Source of the DNA: Geochorda sp036562495
Lineage (GTDB): Bacteria > Bacillota > Limnochordia > Limnochordales > Geochordaceae
Direction of reading: 5' to 3'
DNA length: 27,122 nt
Assembly (NCBI GenBank): GCA_036562495.1
Contig: DATCKA010000039.1
Span: 1 to 27,122, forward strand
The notes under the pieces were generated by a model that was not told where the DNA came from, did no database searches, and saw nothing but the letters and a program-made list of their open reading frames with translations. The position numbers and the translations under genes are program-made. Position 1 is the stretch's first letter, and every line of letters starts with the position of its first letter. Of this stretch, positions 7,912-14,535 are shown in pieces.

Positions 7912-9099
7912 ATGTCGACACGGCTTCCGGCCCGTCTCGCTCCCTCCGAGTGGGAGACGGGCCAGACCTTCGAGCGCTTCGTCGAGGGGGCGCCGCCCGC
8001 TGCGGCCCGCCACCTCCGGCGACGTTACGAGCAGACGACCGCATCGGACCAGCAACGAGCCCGATGGCGAGCTTTCGCGGCGGCAGGAGGCCGGGTCTAC
8101 GCCCTGGCGGAGGACTGGTGCGGGGACTGCCTGGCCACGGTGCCGGTGCTGGCGCGCCTGGCGGACGAGGGCGGGGTGCCGCTGCGGCTCTGGCGGCGTG
8201 ACGCCTGGCCCGACCTCCGGGACCGGCACCTGACCGGCGGCCGCCCCAAGATCCCCCTGGTGGTGGCCGTGCGGCCCGGGCCCGACGGTTCGTGGGAGGA
8301 GTGCGGGCGGTTCGTCGAGCGGCCAGCCATGTGCAACGCCGCCATGCGGGCCGCCGGGCCCGAGCAGGCCAAGGGCGAGCTGCTGGACCTGTACGCATCC
8401 GGGGCCTACCGGCCGGCGGCCGTCCAGGAGCTCACCGCGATGCTGGGCGACGATCCCGAGCCCCTGACCGTGCCGGGGTCGGCGGGGACGCCCCTGCCCG
8501 TCTTCGTCCACCTGCCCGCTGAGACGGCGCCGATGGGGCTGGTCGTGGCGGCCCACGGCGCCAACCACGACGACTCCCACCCGCTGAGCCGCCACCTCTG
8601 CCATCGGCTGGCCCAGCGAGGCGTGGCCGCCGTTCGGTTCGACTTCGCCTACCGGGTGCGGGGCGGCACCCACTCGCCCGACCTCGCCGACGAGACGACC
8701 GACATGCTCGCGGTGGCGGAGGTGATCGCGGCGCGGCTCGGGCTTCCCCTGCAGCGGATCGTACTGGCCGGCAAGTCGCTGGGCGCCGCGGTGTCGGTGG
8801 CCCTGGCCGAGCGCCACCCGGTGGCAGGGGTGGTGGCCTTCGGCTACCCGCTCCACCGGCCCGGCGAGCCCCCGCACGATCCGCCGGAGCGGTTCGCCCG
8901 GCTCGGCGCTCCCATGCTGTGGCTGGCCGGCACGCGCGACGACCTGGCGGAGCCGCGACACGTGGAGTCGTACGCATCGGCGGCCGGCTCGTCGGTCACC
9001 CTGCGTTGGCTCGAGGGGGCCGACCACTCCCTGGCGACCCACCTGCACGAGGCCCTGGACGTCGCGGTGGAGTGGATCCTGGCGCGGCTCGCGGGCTGA
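7912..9099 (+). CDS. Thioredoxin-like / alpha-beta hydrolase fusion protein
   Basis: A two-domain protein of 395 aa. The N-terminal half (about 15-175) looks like a thioredoxin-fold domain: AEDWCGDC at 66-73 gives a WCxxC redox site (C70, C73) and a cis-proline-like KIP lies at 113-115. WCGDC is typical of the Thioredoxin_9-like group rather than classical WCGPC thioredoxin. The C-terminal half (about 190-395) is an alpha/beta hydrolase of the KANL3/Tex30-like type: HGANHDD oxyanion loop (215-221), nucleophile elbow GKSLG (S289), acid in GTRDD (D343 or D344) and His in GADHSL (H372), so the triad is complete. The ATG at 7912 is preceded by GAGGAGGGG. No signal peptide, so probably cytoplasmic. 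It faces the next permease gene tail to tail with 11 bp between. Substrate unknown; each domain is normally a separate protein. Confidence 0.85.
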   Translation: MSTRLPARLAPSEWETGQTFERFVEGAPPAAARHLRRRYEQTTASDQQRARWRAFAAAGGRVYALAEDWCGDCLATVPVLARLADEGGVPLRLWRRDAWPDLRDRHLTGGRPKIPLVVAVRPGPDGSWEECGRFVERPAMCNAAMRAAGPEQAKGELLDLYASGAYRPAAVQELTAMLGDDPEPLTVPGSAGTPLPVFVHLPAETAPMGLVVAAHGANHDDSHPLSRHLCHRLAQRGVAAVRFDFAYRVRGGTHSPDLADETTDMLAVAEVIAARLGLPLQRIVLAGKSLGAAVSVALAERHPVAGVVAFGYPLHRPGEPPHDPPERFARLGAPMLWLAGTRDDLAEPRHVESYASAAGSSVTLRWLEGADHSLATHLHEALDVAVEWILARLAG

Positions 9100-9110
9100 C
9101 TCGCCAGCCA

Positions 9111-10796
9111 TCAGCGGGCCGCGCCCATCCGCACCAGGCGCCGGGCCAGCCCGTTGGCCAGCAGCACGAGGGTGGTCGAGATGGCGACCATGATCAGGCC
9201 CAACGCGGCCACCCTCCCCCACAGGGCGTCCGCCACCGCCCGAAACACCTGCACCGAGAGCACCTCCGTACCGGGCCGGGCCAGGACGGTGGAGACGTCC
9301 AGCTCTCGCACGAACATGACCGCCATCAGCGTCCAGCCCGACAGCACGCCGGGCAGCGCCAGCGGGGTCACGATGCGGCGGAAGGTGCGCAAGAACCCGG
9401 CGCCGCTCACTGCCGAGGCATCCTCCAGGTCCTTGCTGATCTGGATGAACGTGCTGGTCAGCGGCCGGATCGCGTAAGGCAGGTAGGTCGCCACGTACGC
9501 GATGAGCAGCGCCCACAGCGTGCCATACAGCTTGGTGCGGGCAAACAGCCACATAAACCCGACCCCGATGATGAGCCCCGGGAACGAGAAGGAGAGGAAC
9601 GTCAGGGTCTCGAGGATGCCGCTGGTACGGGTGCGCATCCGGACGATGACGTAGGAGGCAAACGTCGACAGCACGATGGCCGCCGTGGCACCGACGATCG
9701 CGAGGGTCACGCTGTTTCGCAGCGCCCGCAGGGTCAGGGGATCGCGAAGGACGTGTTGCCAGTGGCGGAGCGTCAACTGCGACAGCGCGGCCGCACCGGG
9801 CGCCATCAGGTAGGGCACCAGGGACGTGTAGAGCAAGACCAGCACCGGCAACACGATCAGCAGCCCGCCCAATGCCAGGACGAAGATCCCCAGGGGGTAG
9901 CGCCACCGCCCCAGGTCGGTGATGGTCGGCCTGTAACCCTTGCCGGAGATGGTGACGAACCGCTCGCTCCGGGCCGTCAGGTACCGGTAGAGGTAGACCA
10001 GTACCACCGCCGCGGCCAGCGCGCTGACGCCCACGGCGGCAGCGCGCCCGTAGTCGGGCAGGAAGCCGACGCTTATCTGCCGGTAGATGAAGGTCGTCAG
10101 CACCTCCACCCGGCCCGGCATGCCCAGCACCGAGGGCACCGCGAAGGCGCTCAGGCTCCGGATCAGCACCAGGGTGATCGCGGCGAGGATGGCCGGCCGC
10201 AGCACGGGGAGCACGATGCGCCACCACGTGGCGGCCCGGGAGCGGCCGCTGACCCAGGAAGCCTCCTCCAGCGACGAGTCGAAGGTGGACATGGCCGCCA
10301 CGACGACCAGGTAGGCGACGGGCAGGTCCAGCAGGCCCTCCACGAAGACCATGCCAGGCAGCGTGTAGATGTTGATGGGGCCGACGCCGAGCTGGCGCAG
10401 CATCTGGTTGATCATGCCGTTGGTGGGGTTGAGCAAGAGCGCCCAGCTGGCGGCGAAGGCCAGGTGGGGGATCATCATGGAGACCACCGGCAGCAAGTGC
10501 AGGACGCCGCGGAAGGGGATGTCGGTGCGCAGATTGAGGTAGGCCAGCACCAGGGCGAGCGCGGTGGCCAATAGAGCAGAGCCCAAGGAGAAGATGACGG
10601 TGTTTACGACCACTTGCGGCAATCGGGGATCCCCGTACACCCGCACATACTTCTCCAGCGTGAAAGCCCCCACGGCTCCGAGTCCCTCGGAGAAGCTGCC
10701 GACGACCAGCATCGTCGCCGGCCCCAGGGTGAGGCCCCCTACGATGACCACCAGGATGCCGATGCCGAGCGATGCACGCAGGTTGTGACGGGCCAT
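9111..10796 (-). CDS. ABC transporter permease, fused two-domain (iron/polyamine/phosphonate type)
   Basis: Inner-membrane permease of 561 aa in which two binding-protein-dependent permease domains are fused, as in FbpB/AfuB-type importers, so one polypeptide makes the whole channel. Each half has its own coupling loop: LEEASWVSGRSRAATWWRIV in the first and LEDASAVSGAGFLRTFRRIV in the second. The linker ERFVTISGKGYRP between the halves is typical of the fused subgroup. The start is either ATG at 10796 (GGAG eight bases upstream) or an in-frame GTG at 10805 that overlaps the ATPase stop by 4 nt; the ATG has the better-placed ribosome site. Third gene of a three-gene importer operon read from 13057 leftwards. 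Substrate not determinable from the permease. Confidence 0.9.
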   Translation of the reverse strand: MARHNLRASLGIGILVVIVGGLTLGPATMLVVGSFSEGLGAVGAFTLEKYVRVYGDPRLPQVVVNTVIFSLGSALLATALALVLAYLNLRTDIPFRGVLHLLPVVSMMIPHLAFAASWALLLNPTNGMINQMLRQLGVGPINIYTLPGMVFVEGLLDLPVAYLVVVAAMSTFDSSLEEASWVSGRSRAATWWRIVLPVLRPAILAAITLVLIRSLSAFAVPSVLGMPGRVEVLTTFIYRQISVGFLPDYGRAAAVGVSALAAAVVLVYLYRYLTARSERFVTISGKGYRPTITDLGRWRYPLGIFVLALGGLLIVLPVLVLLYTSLVPYLMAPGAAALSQLTLRHWQHVLRDPLTLRALRNSVTLAIVGATAAIVLSTFASYVIVRMRTRTSGILETLTFLSFSFPGLIIGVGFMWLFARTKLYGTLWALLIAYVATYLPYAIRPLTSTFIQISKDLEDASAVSGAGFLRTFRRIVTPLALPGVLSGWTLMAVMFVRELDVSTVLARPGTEVLSVQVFRAVADALWGRVAALGLIMVAISTTLVLLANGLARRLVRMGAAR

Positions 10797-10801
10797 CGCG
10801 C

Positions 10802-11896
10802 TCACTCCAGGATTCGGCAGCCTGCGGGCTCGATGACCACCGCCACTTGCTGCCCCTCTTGCGGCGGAGGGGTCGTGCTGCCGAGCCGCATGGCGAGCCG
10901 GGTCTCTTGGACGGCGATCTCAGCGTCGTAGTACTCGCCCAGGAAGATGAGGGACTGGAGTCGCCCTCGCACGACGTTGGGCAGGCCCTCGTCGCCGGGG
11001 GCGGCGAGCCTGATGGCCTCGGTGCGGATGTAGACGGTCACCCGCGAGCCCGGTGCCGCGTTGGCTCCTTCGCAAAGCAAGGAGCCCAACGGTGTCTCCA
11101 CCCGCACGAGATCCCCGTCCCGCCCGATCACCGTGCCTTCGACGAAGTTGGACCCGCCCAAGAACTCCACCACGAACCGGGACCGAGGCCGGAAGTATAT
11201 CTCCTGGGGAGTGCCCATCTCGACGATGGCTCCGTCCTTCATCACCACGACCAGGTCGGACAGGGCGAGGGCCTCCAGGCGATCGTGGGTCACGTAGAGG
11301 GCGGTGATCCCCAGCTGCGTCAGCAGCTTGCGCAGGTCCCTGCGGGTCTCTTCCCTCAGCTTGGCGTCGAGGTTGCTCAACGGCTCGTCGAACAGGATGA
11401 TGCGCGGCTGGGATACCAGGGCCCGGGCCAGCGCGACACGTTGCTGCTGGCCACCGCTGAGTGCAGTCGCCGGGCGCCGCTCGAAGCCGCTCAACTGGAC
11501 GAATTCCAGCGCCTCTCGCACCCGGCGTGCGACCTCCGAGCGGGGCAGACCACGCGCCTCGAGGGGATAGGCGACGTTTTGAAAGACCGTCATGTGGGGC
11601 CAGATGGCGTAGGTTTGAAACACCATGGCGACGCCCCGCCGGTGCGGGGGTACGGACTTGGGGGCACCGCCGTCGCCCTTCGACCAGACCACCTGCTCCC
11701 CGAAGGCGATCTCGCCCGCGTCGGGCGACTCCAACCCGGCGATGCATCGCAATAGGGTGGTCTTGCCGCAGCCGCTGGGCCCCAGCAAGGTCGTCACCCG
11801 GCCGGCGGGGATGGTGAGGGTGACGTCTCTCAGGGCGGCGACGTCTCCCTCGGGGGTGTGAAACGTCTTGCGTAGCTGGCGGATGCGTATGTCCAT
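10802..11896 (-). CDS. ABC transporter ATP-binding protein (PotA/FbpC type)
   Basis: Cytoplasmic ATPase of 364 aa powering the adjacent fused permease. All motifs are intact: Walker A GPSGCGKTT (39-47), Q-loop Q94, signature LSGGQQQR (146-153), Walker B ILFDEP (167-172), D-loop SNLDAKLRE, and switch histidine H204. Residues about 240-364 form a TOBE-like C-terminal domain of the kind that contacts regulators or substrate in PotA, FbpC and MalK-type ATPases. The ATG at 11896 is preceded by GGGGAGG; the open frame further upstream reads through a hairpin and is not conserved. The stop lies within a few bases of the permease start. This is the only importer ATPase in the window; it belongs to this system by position, and whether it also serves the sugar permeases is unknown. 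Confidence 0.93.
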   Translation of the reverse strand: MDIRIRQLRKTFHTPEGDVAALRDVTLTIPAGRVTTLLGPSGCGKTTLLRCIAGLESPDAGEIAFGEQVVWSKGDGGAPKSVPPHRRGVAMVFQTYAIWPHMTVFQNVAYPLEARGLPRSEVARRVREALEFVQLSGFERRPATALSGGQQQRVALARALVSQPRIILFDEPLSNLDAKLREETRRDLRKLLTQLGITALYVTHDRLEALALSDLVVVMKDGAIVEMGTPQEIYFRPRSRFVVEFLGGSNFVEGTVIGRDGDLVRVETPLGSLLCEGANAAPGSRVTVYIRTEAIRLAAPGDEGLPNVVRGRLQSLIFLGEYYDAEIAVQETRLAMRLGSTTPPPQEGQQVAVVIEPAGCRILE

Positions 11897-11979
11897 GGAT
11901 GCCTCCCCACTCTGACATCCGAGCAACCTTCGCGCCGGGCCTCTCGGGGCCGAGCGGCCTGGACGCGGGCTCACGCGAA

Positions 11980-12006
11980 GGGACCCGCCATTGCCCAGCG
12001 GGTCCC
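11980..12006 (-). other. 9-bp GC hairpin between binding protein and ATPase
   Basis: A perfect inverted repeat GGGACCCGC / GCGGGTCCC with a 9-nt loop lies between the binding-protein stop (12047) and the ATPase start (11896). No T-run follows on the transcribed strand, so it is more likely an attenuating or mRNA-stabilising stem within the operon than a full terminator. Confidence 0.6.
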
Positions 12007-12046
12007 TCCTTCTCGTCGGACAACCAGATGGCGCCTGCCGCGGGGT

Positions 12047-13057
12047 CTAGCGGAAGATACGAGCGAACTCCTCCGCCCACTGCTCCAGCTCCTGATCGGA
12101 CATGGTGCGCAGCGGCAGCACCTGTGCCTGATCGATGCCGTCGATGGGCGGGTACACGCCCTCGTGCAGCACGTACTCGCCCACGTCTCGGGCCAGGATC
12201 TCCTGAGCCGGGCGGCTCAACCAGTAATCGATGAAGAGCTTGGCGGCGTTGGGATGAGGAGCCCTTGCAGCCAGGGCGATCCCCCGCGGCGTCCCAAACA
12301 TGGGCTCCTTGACCCTCGCCCAATCCAGCGGGGCCGGGGCCAGGGTCACGATGTACTTGGGCATGGAGATCCCGATGAGCGCCTCACCCGAGGCGATGGG
12401 CCCGGGTGTCGGCCCGAAGGAGGCGACGAACATCGGCTTGTTGGCCGCCAGGCCCCGGACGAACTCCCACCAGGCGGCCTCCGAGCCGAACACGTTGTGC
12501 TCCTTGAGGCCGACCAGCCACTGGATGGTGGTGGCGTGTGCGCTCGGATCGGGCATGACGATGCGGCCTCGCCACTTGAGGTCGATCAGGTCCATGTAGC
12601 TGGTGGGCACGTCCCGGGGCGCCACCAGCTCCTTGTTGTAGATGAGGGCGACGTACTCGATGCCAAACACCTGGATGACGCCGTCCGGATCTCGGCTCCA
12701 CTCGGGGTAGGCGTCAGCCGCCGGCGATCGGTAGGGCGCCAGCACTCCTGCGTCCTTGAGGATCTCGAGCAAGGGCACCGGGGCCTGGAGCACCGACCCC
12801 TGGGATCGGCCGCTCTGGTACTCGGTCAGCACCGTGGGAGCGAAGTTGGAGGTGGACATCCGCGTGTACAGGGCCTTGACGCCGTACTCCCGCTGGAAGG
12901 CCTCCAGGATCGGCTCGATGGCGGTCATGTTGGCGTAGAAGTTGACCTCACCTTCCGCCCGGGCCCGGCGTATCAGCTCCTCGGAAGGCTGGGCGTAGGC
13001 GGGAGCGACCGACAACAGCGTGGCGAGGCCCAACGCGACCAGCGACATCCGGATCAC
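12047..13057 (-). CDS. ABC transporter substrate-binding protein (iron/polyamine/phosphonate class)
   Basis: Secreted or tethered binding protein of 336 aa, first gene of the importer operon. It starts at GTG 13057 with AGGAGGG seven bases upstream. A signal peptide is clear (MIRMSLVALGLATLLSVAPAYA, cut before QPSEEL), with no lipobox Cys. The opening ELIRRARAEGEVNFYANM and the later KWRGRIVMPDPSAHATT, AALAARAPHPNAAKLFIDYWLS-like region are typical of the class II iron(III)/2-aminoethylphosphonate/putrescine binding-protein group. The adjacent Tyr-Tyr pair that many ferric-binding proteins use to hold iron is not visible, so iron should not be assumed. A hairpin separates it from the ATPase gene. 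Class confident, ligand unknown. Confidence 0.88.
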   Translation of the reverse strand: MIRMSLVALGLATLLSVAPAYAQPSEELIRRARAEGEVNFYANMTAIEPILEAFQREYGVKALYTRMSTSNFAPTVLTEYQSGRSQGSVLQAPVPLLEILKDAGVLAPYRSPAADAYPEWSRDPDGVIQVFGIEYVALIYNKELVAPRDVPTSYMDLIDLKWRGRIVMPDPSAHATTIQWLVGLKEHNVFGSEAAWWEFVRGLAANKPMFVASFGPTPGPIASGEALIGISMPKYIVTLAPAPLDWARVKEPMFGTPRGIALAARAPHPNAAKLFIDYWLSRPAQEILARDVGEYVLHEGVYPPIDGIDQAQVLPLRTMSDQELEQWAEEFARIFR

Positions 13058-13111
13058 GCGGCATCCCTCCTACCGTGACCGGGAAATCGGTTTCGGTGGC
13101 CCGCACCCACT

Positions 13112-13126
13112 CCCTGCCCGGCAGGG
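13112..13126 (-). other. Short hairpin between tRNA-Lys and the binding-protein gene
   Basis: CCCTGC / GCAGGG arms (13112-13117 and 13121-13126) with a 3-nt loop, 67 nt downstream of the tRNA on the minus strand. There is no T-run. It might end the tRNA transcript, but readthrough into the binding-protein gene is equally possible. Confidence 0.3.
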
Positions 13127-13192
13127 TGAACCCGCCTGCAACCGCGCTCGAACGCACAGGCAGACAACCGCCGCAGGAGCCTGGAACCTGAC

Positions 13193-13267
13193 TGGTGCCG
13201 CCGGTGGGAGTCGAACCCACAACCATCGGATTAAAAGTCCGCTGCGCTGCCGTTGCGCCACGGCGGC
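13193..13267 (-). tRNA. tRNA-Lys (anticodon TTT)
   Basis: On the minus strand the sequence folds as a complete cloverleaf of 75 nt including an encoded CCA. The acceptor stem is GCCGCCG (from 13267) with CGGCGGC (13203-13197), then A and CCA ending at 13193. The D arm is GCGC / GCGC. The anticodon loop is CTTTTAA with anticodon TTT, so it reads AAA/AAG lysine codons. The T arm is GTGGG TTCGACT CCCAC with the invariant TTCGA. The outermost anticodon-stem pair is a G-A mismatch; all other stems pair. A near-consensus promoter lies immediately upstream. Confidence 0.96.
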
Positions 13268-13275
13268 CCGTCGGC

Positions 13276-13305
13276 ATTATACGAACGGTCGGGCCCCCCG
13301 ATCAA
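13276..13305 (-). promoter_or_regulatory. tRNA-Lys promoter (perfect TATAAT)
   Basis: On the minus strand: -35 TTGATC (13300-13305), 18-bp spacer, -10 TATAAT (13276-13281, perfect consensus). Initiation near 13269 would begin only a few bases before the mature tRNA end at 13267. The -35 abuts the 22-bp tandem repeat at 13306. Confidence 0.85.
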
Positions 13306-13349
13306 CCGGCGCTCCTGTGCTCCCCCGCCGGCGCTCCTGTGCTCCCCCG
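13306..13349. repeat. Two exact tandem copies of a 22-bp unit
   Basis: 13306-13327 and 13328-13349 are identical 22-mers placed head to tail (each starts CCGGCGCTCC and ends GCTCCCCCG). Since 22 is not a multiple of three, the duplication shifts any frame through it. It lies directly upstream of the tRNA-Lys promoter and inside the 3' end of a DinB-like fragment. Confidence 0.95.
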
Positions 13350-13633
13350 CGCCGTGAGCCGCCAGGGTGGCGAGGATGCTCCGGGTGTGCTCCCGCTCGT
13401 GCTCGATGGTGCGCCGCAGCGCCTTGCGACCGGTCCAGCGTTCCGTCGTGATGTCGCAGTACCAGGAAGGCTGGACCACCCGGTTGAGGCGCTCCAGCGG
13501 CGTCGTGCGGAAATACCAGGTCTCTGCCAGGCGAGGCAACGGCCGCCAACCGGCCTTCCGCCCACGGATCCGCGCGCCCCCGCGGCTCGTATCACCCAGC
13601 GAGAGCAAGCCGCGAGGAGGTGCGGTCTGCGAG

Positions 13634-14032
13634 ATGAAAGGCTGGCGACGGCGACAGGCGCGCAGGCGGGCAGCGTCGGCCCTGGCGGTGGGGCTCCTGC
13701 TGGTCATGGCGACCGTGGCCCTGGCCGCTCAGCAGGAGCAGGTGCTGCGGGTCGACCTGCAGGAGTGGCAGCTGGGCTTCCGCACGGTGGAGGTCCAGGG
13801 CGGGCGGCTCCGGGTGGAGGTGGTCAACGGCGGCCGCTTGCACCACGCCTTCGAGATCCGGGGGCCGGTGGGCGGCGCGGGCTTCACCGTGGCCACCGAG
13901 ACGCTGCAACCGGGGCAGCGAGCCGTGCTGGTGCTGGAGCTGCCGGCGGGGGAGTACGAGGTCTTCTGCCCCGTGCCGGGCCACGCGCAGGCCGGGATGA
14001 CGGGGCGCCTGGTGGTGAGGGCGGGCGGCTGA
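13634..14032 (+). CDS. Secreted cupredoxin-like copper protein
   Basis: Small exported protein of 132 aa with a predicted type 1 copper site. An Arg-rich head followed by LAVGLLLVMATVALAAQ gives a signal peptide or anchor (about 14-33). The mature part is one plastocyanin/cupredoxin beta-barrel. The copper ligands are all visible: His70 or His71 in GRLHHAFEI, then Cys112, His117 and Met122 in EVFCPVPGHAQAGM. Such proteins carry electrons or buffer copper outside the membrane. GAGGAGGT lies 12 nt upstream of the ATG, a slightly long spacing. No oxidase, copper pump or other redox gene is next to it, so its partner is unknown. It is transcribed away from the tRNA-Lys/DinB-fragment region. Confidence 0.88.
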   Translation: MKGWRRRQARRRAASALAVGLLLVMATVALAAQQEQVLRVDLQEWQLGFRTVEVQGGRLRVEVVNGGRLHHAFEIRGPVGGAGFTVATETLQPGQRAVLVLELPAGEYEVFCPVPGHAQAGMTGRLVVRAGG

Positions 14033-14062
14033 GCGGCACGGCGGCCTGGCGGCCTGCCCCCC

Positions 14063-14091
14063 TTGCCACCCTCGGGGCGGGGGCTTATGGT
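14063..14091 (+). promoter_or_regulatory. Candidate promoter for the VOC-family gene
   Basis: -35 TTGCCA (14063-14068), 17-bp spacer, -10 TATGGT (14086-14091), about 36 bp ahead of the ATG at 14128 and just before its GAGGAGG ribosome site. A fair sigma-A match in an otherwise GC-rich gap. Confidence 0.55.
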
Positions 14092-14127
14092 AGAAGTTAC
14101 CGTTGCCACTTGAGGAGGGCGGCCGCC

Positions 14128-14490
14128 ATGCGTCGGCTGCACGGTTTGGTCTTCGTGACCGACATGACACGCTCGGTAGCCTTCTACCGCACGCTGCTCC
14201 AGCGGGAGCCCACGTATCAGTCCGAGCACTGGACCGAGTTCGAGGTGGGCGGGGCCCGCCTGGGCCTGCACACGTGGGATGGCCAGGGGTCCCCCGCGGG
14301 AGCCGGTACCGTGCGTCTTTTCTTCGAGGTGGAGAACATCGAGGCGGAGAAGGCGCGCCTGGAGCAGGCCGGTGTCCGCCTTCGCGGCCAGATCGTGGAC
14401 CTCGAGGGCGCCGGCCGCGACCTCCTCTTCGAGGACCCCGACGGCCACGTGCTCGAGCTCTGGCAACCGCCCGAGAAGGTCTCGCGCTAG
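14128..14490 (+). CDS. VOC-superfamily (glyoxalase/bleomycin-resistance-like) protein
   Basis: Cytoplasmic single-domain protein of 120 aa with two beta-alpha-beta-beta-beta modules of the vicinal oxygen chelate fold. Features are LHGLVFVTDMTRSVAFYRTLL at the N-terminus, WTEFEVGGARLGLH in the first module, VRLFFEVENIEAEKARLEQAGV opening the second, and the closing FEDPDGHVLELWQP typical of the family. Candidate metal ligands include His5, an acidic residue around E46 and the terminal Glu (ELW). Members include glyoxalase I, dioxygenases and drug-binding proteins, and length alone cannot choose between them. ATG is preceded by GAGGAGGGC and its own candidate promoter. Function of this member is not assigned. 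Confidence 0.85.
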   Translation: MRRLHGLVFVTDMTRSVAFYRTLLQREPTYQSEHWTEFEVGGARLGLHTWDGQGSPAGAGTVRLFFEVENIEAEKARLEQAGVRLRGQIVDLEGAGRDLLFEDPDGHVLELWQPPEKVSR

Positions 14491-14535
14491 ACCCGCCCCC
14501 GGGGCTACAATGCCTTCGGGCAGGGGGTACCAACC

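Larger units (their letters stand above)
13231..13560 (-). pseudogene. DinB-like C-terminal fragment, 5'-truncated and frame-shifted at its 3' end
   Basis: From about 13557 the minus strand encodes KAGWRPLPRLAETWYFRTTP, then NRVVQPSWYCDIT and WTGRKALRRTIEHEREHTRSILATL. This resembles the last 70-80 residues of DinB-family proteins, whose final helix carries an HExxH-like HEREHT metal site. The first hundred or so residues of such a protein are absent: upstream there is only non-conserved sequence antisense to the cupredoxin gene. At the other end the frame crosses the 22-bp tandem repeat and continues, nonsensically, through the tRNA-Lys promoter to a stop at 13231 inside the tRNA. With a single repeat copy it would stop at 13302-13304, before the promoter. 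I read it as a decaying remnant. No plausible start or ribosome site was found. Family assignment is moderate. Confidence 0.5.

Noticed and set aside
7543..10227. Very long minus-strand open frame covering the fusion gene and part of the fused permease
   Set aside because: It crosses convergent real genes in the wrong frame and shows no recognisable domain; a GC-rich artefact.
13193..13267. tRNA-Lys as an integration site for a mobile element
   Set aside because: No integrase, no direct repeat of the tRNA 3' end elsewhere in the window, and flanking genes look like ordinary chromosomal genes.
13231..13301. Genuine protein-coding extension of the DinB-like frame into tRNA-Lys
   Set aside because: The residues come from promoter and tRNA sequence and arise from the frame shift caused by the 22-bp duplication.
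13306..13349. CRISPR-like repeat
   Set aside because: Only two directly abutting copies with no spacer and no cas genes; it is a simple tandem duplication.
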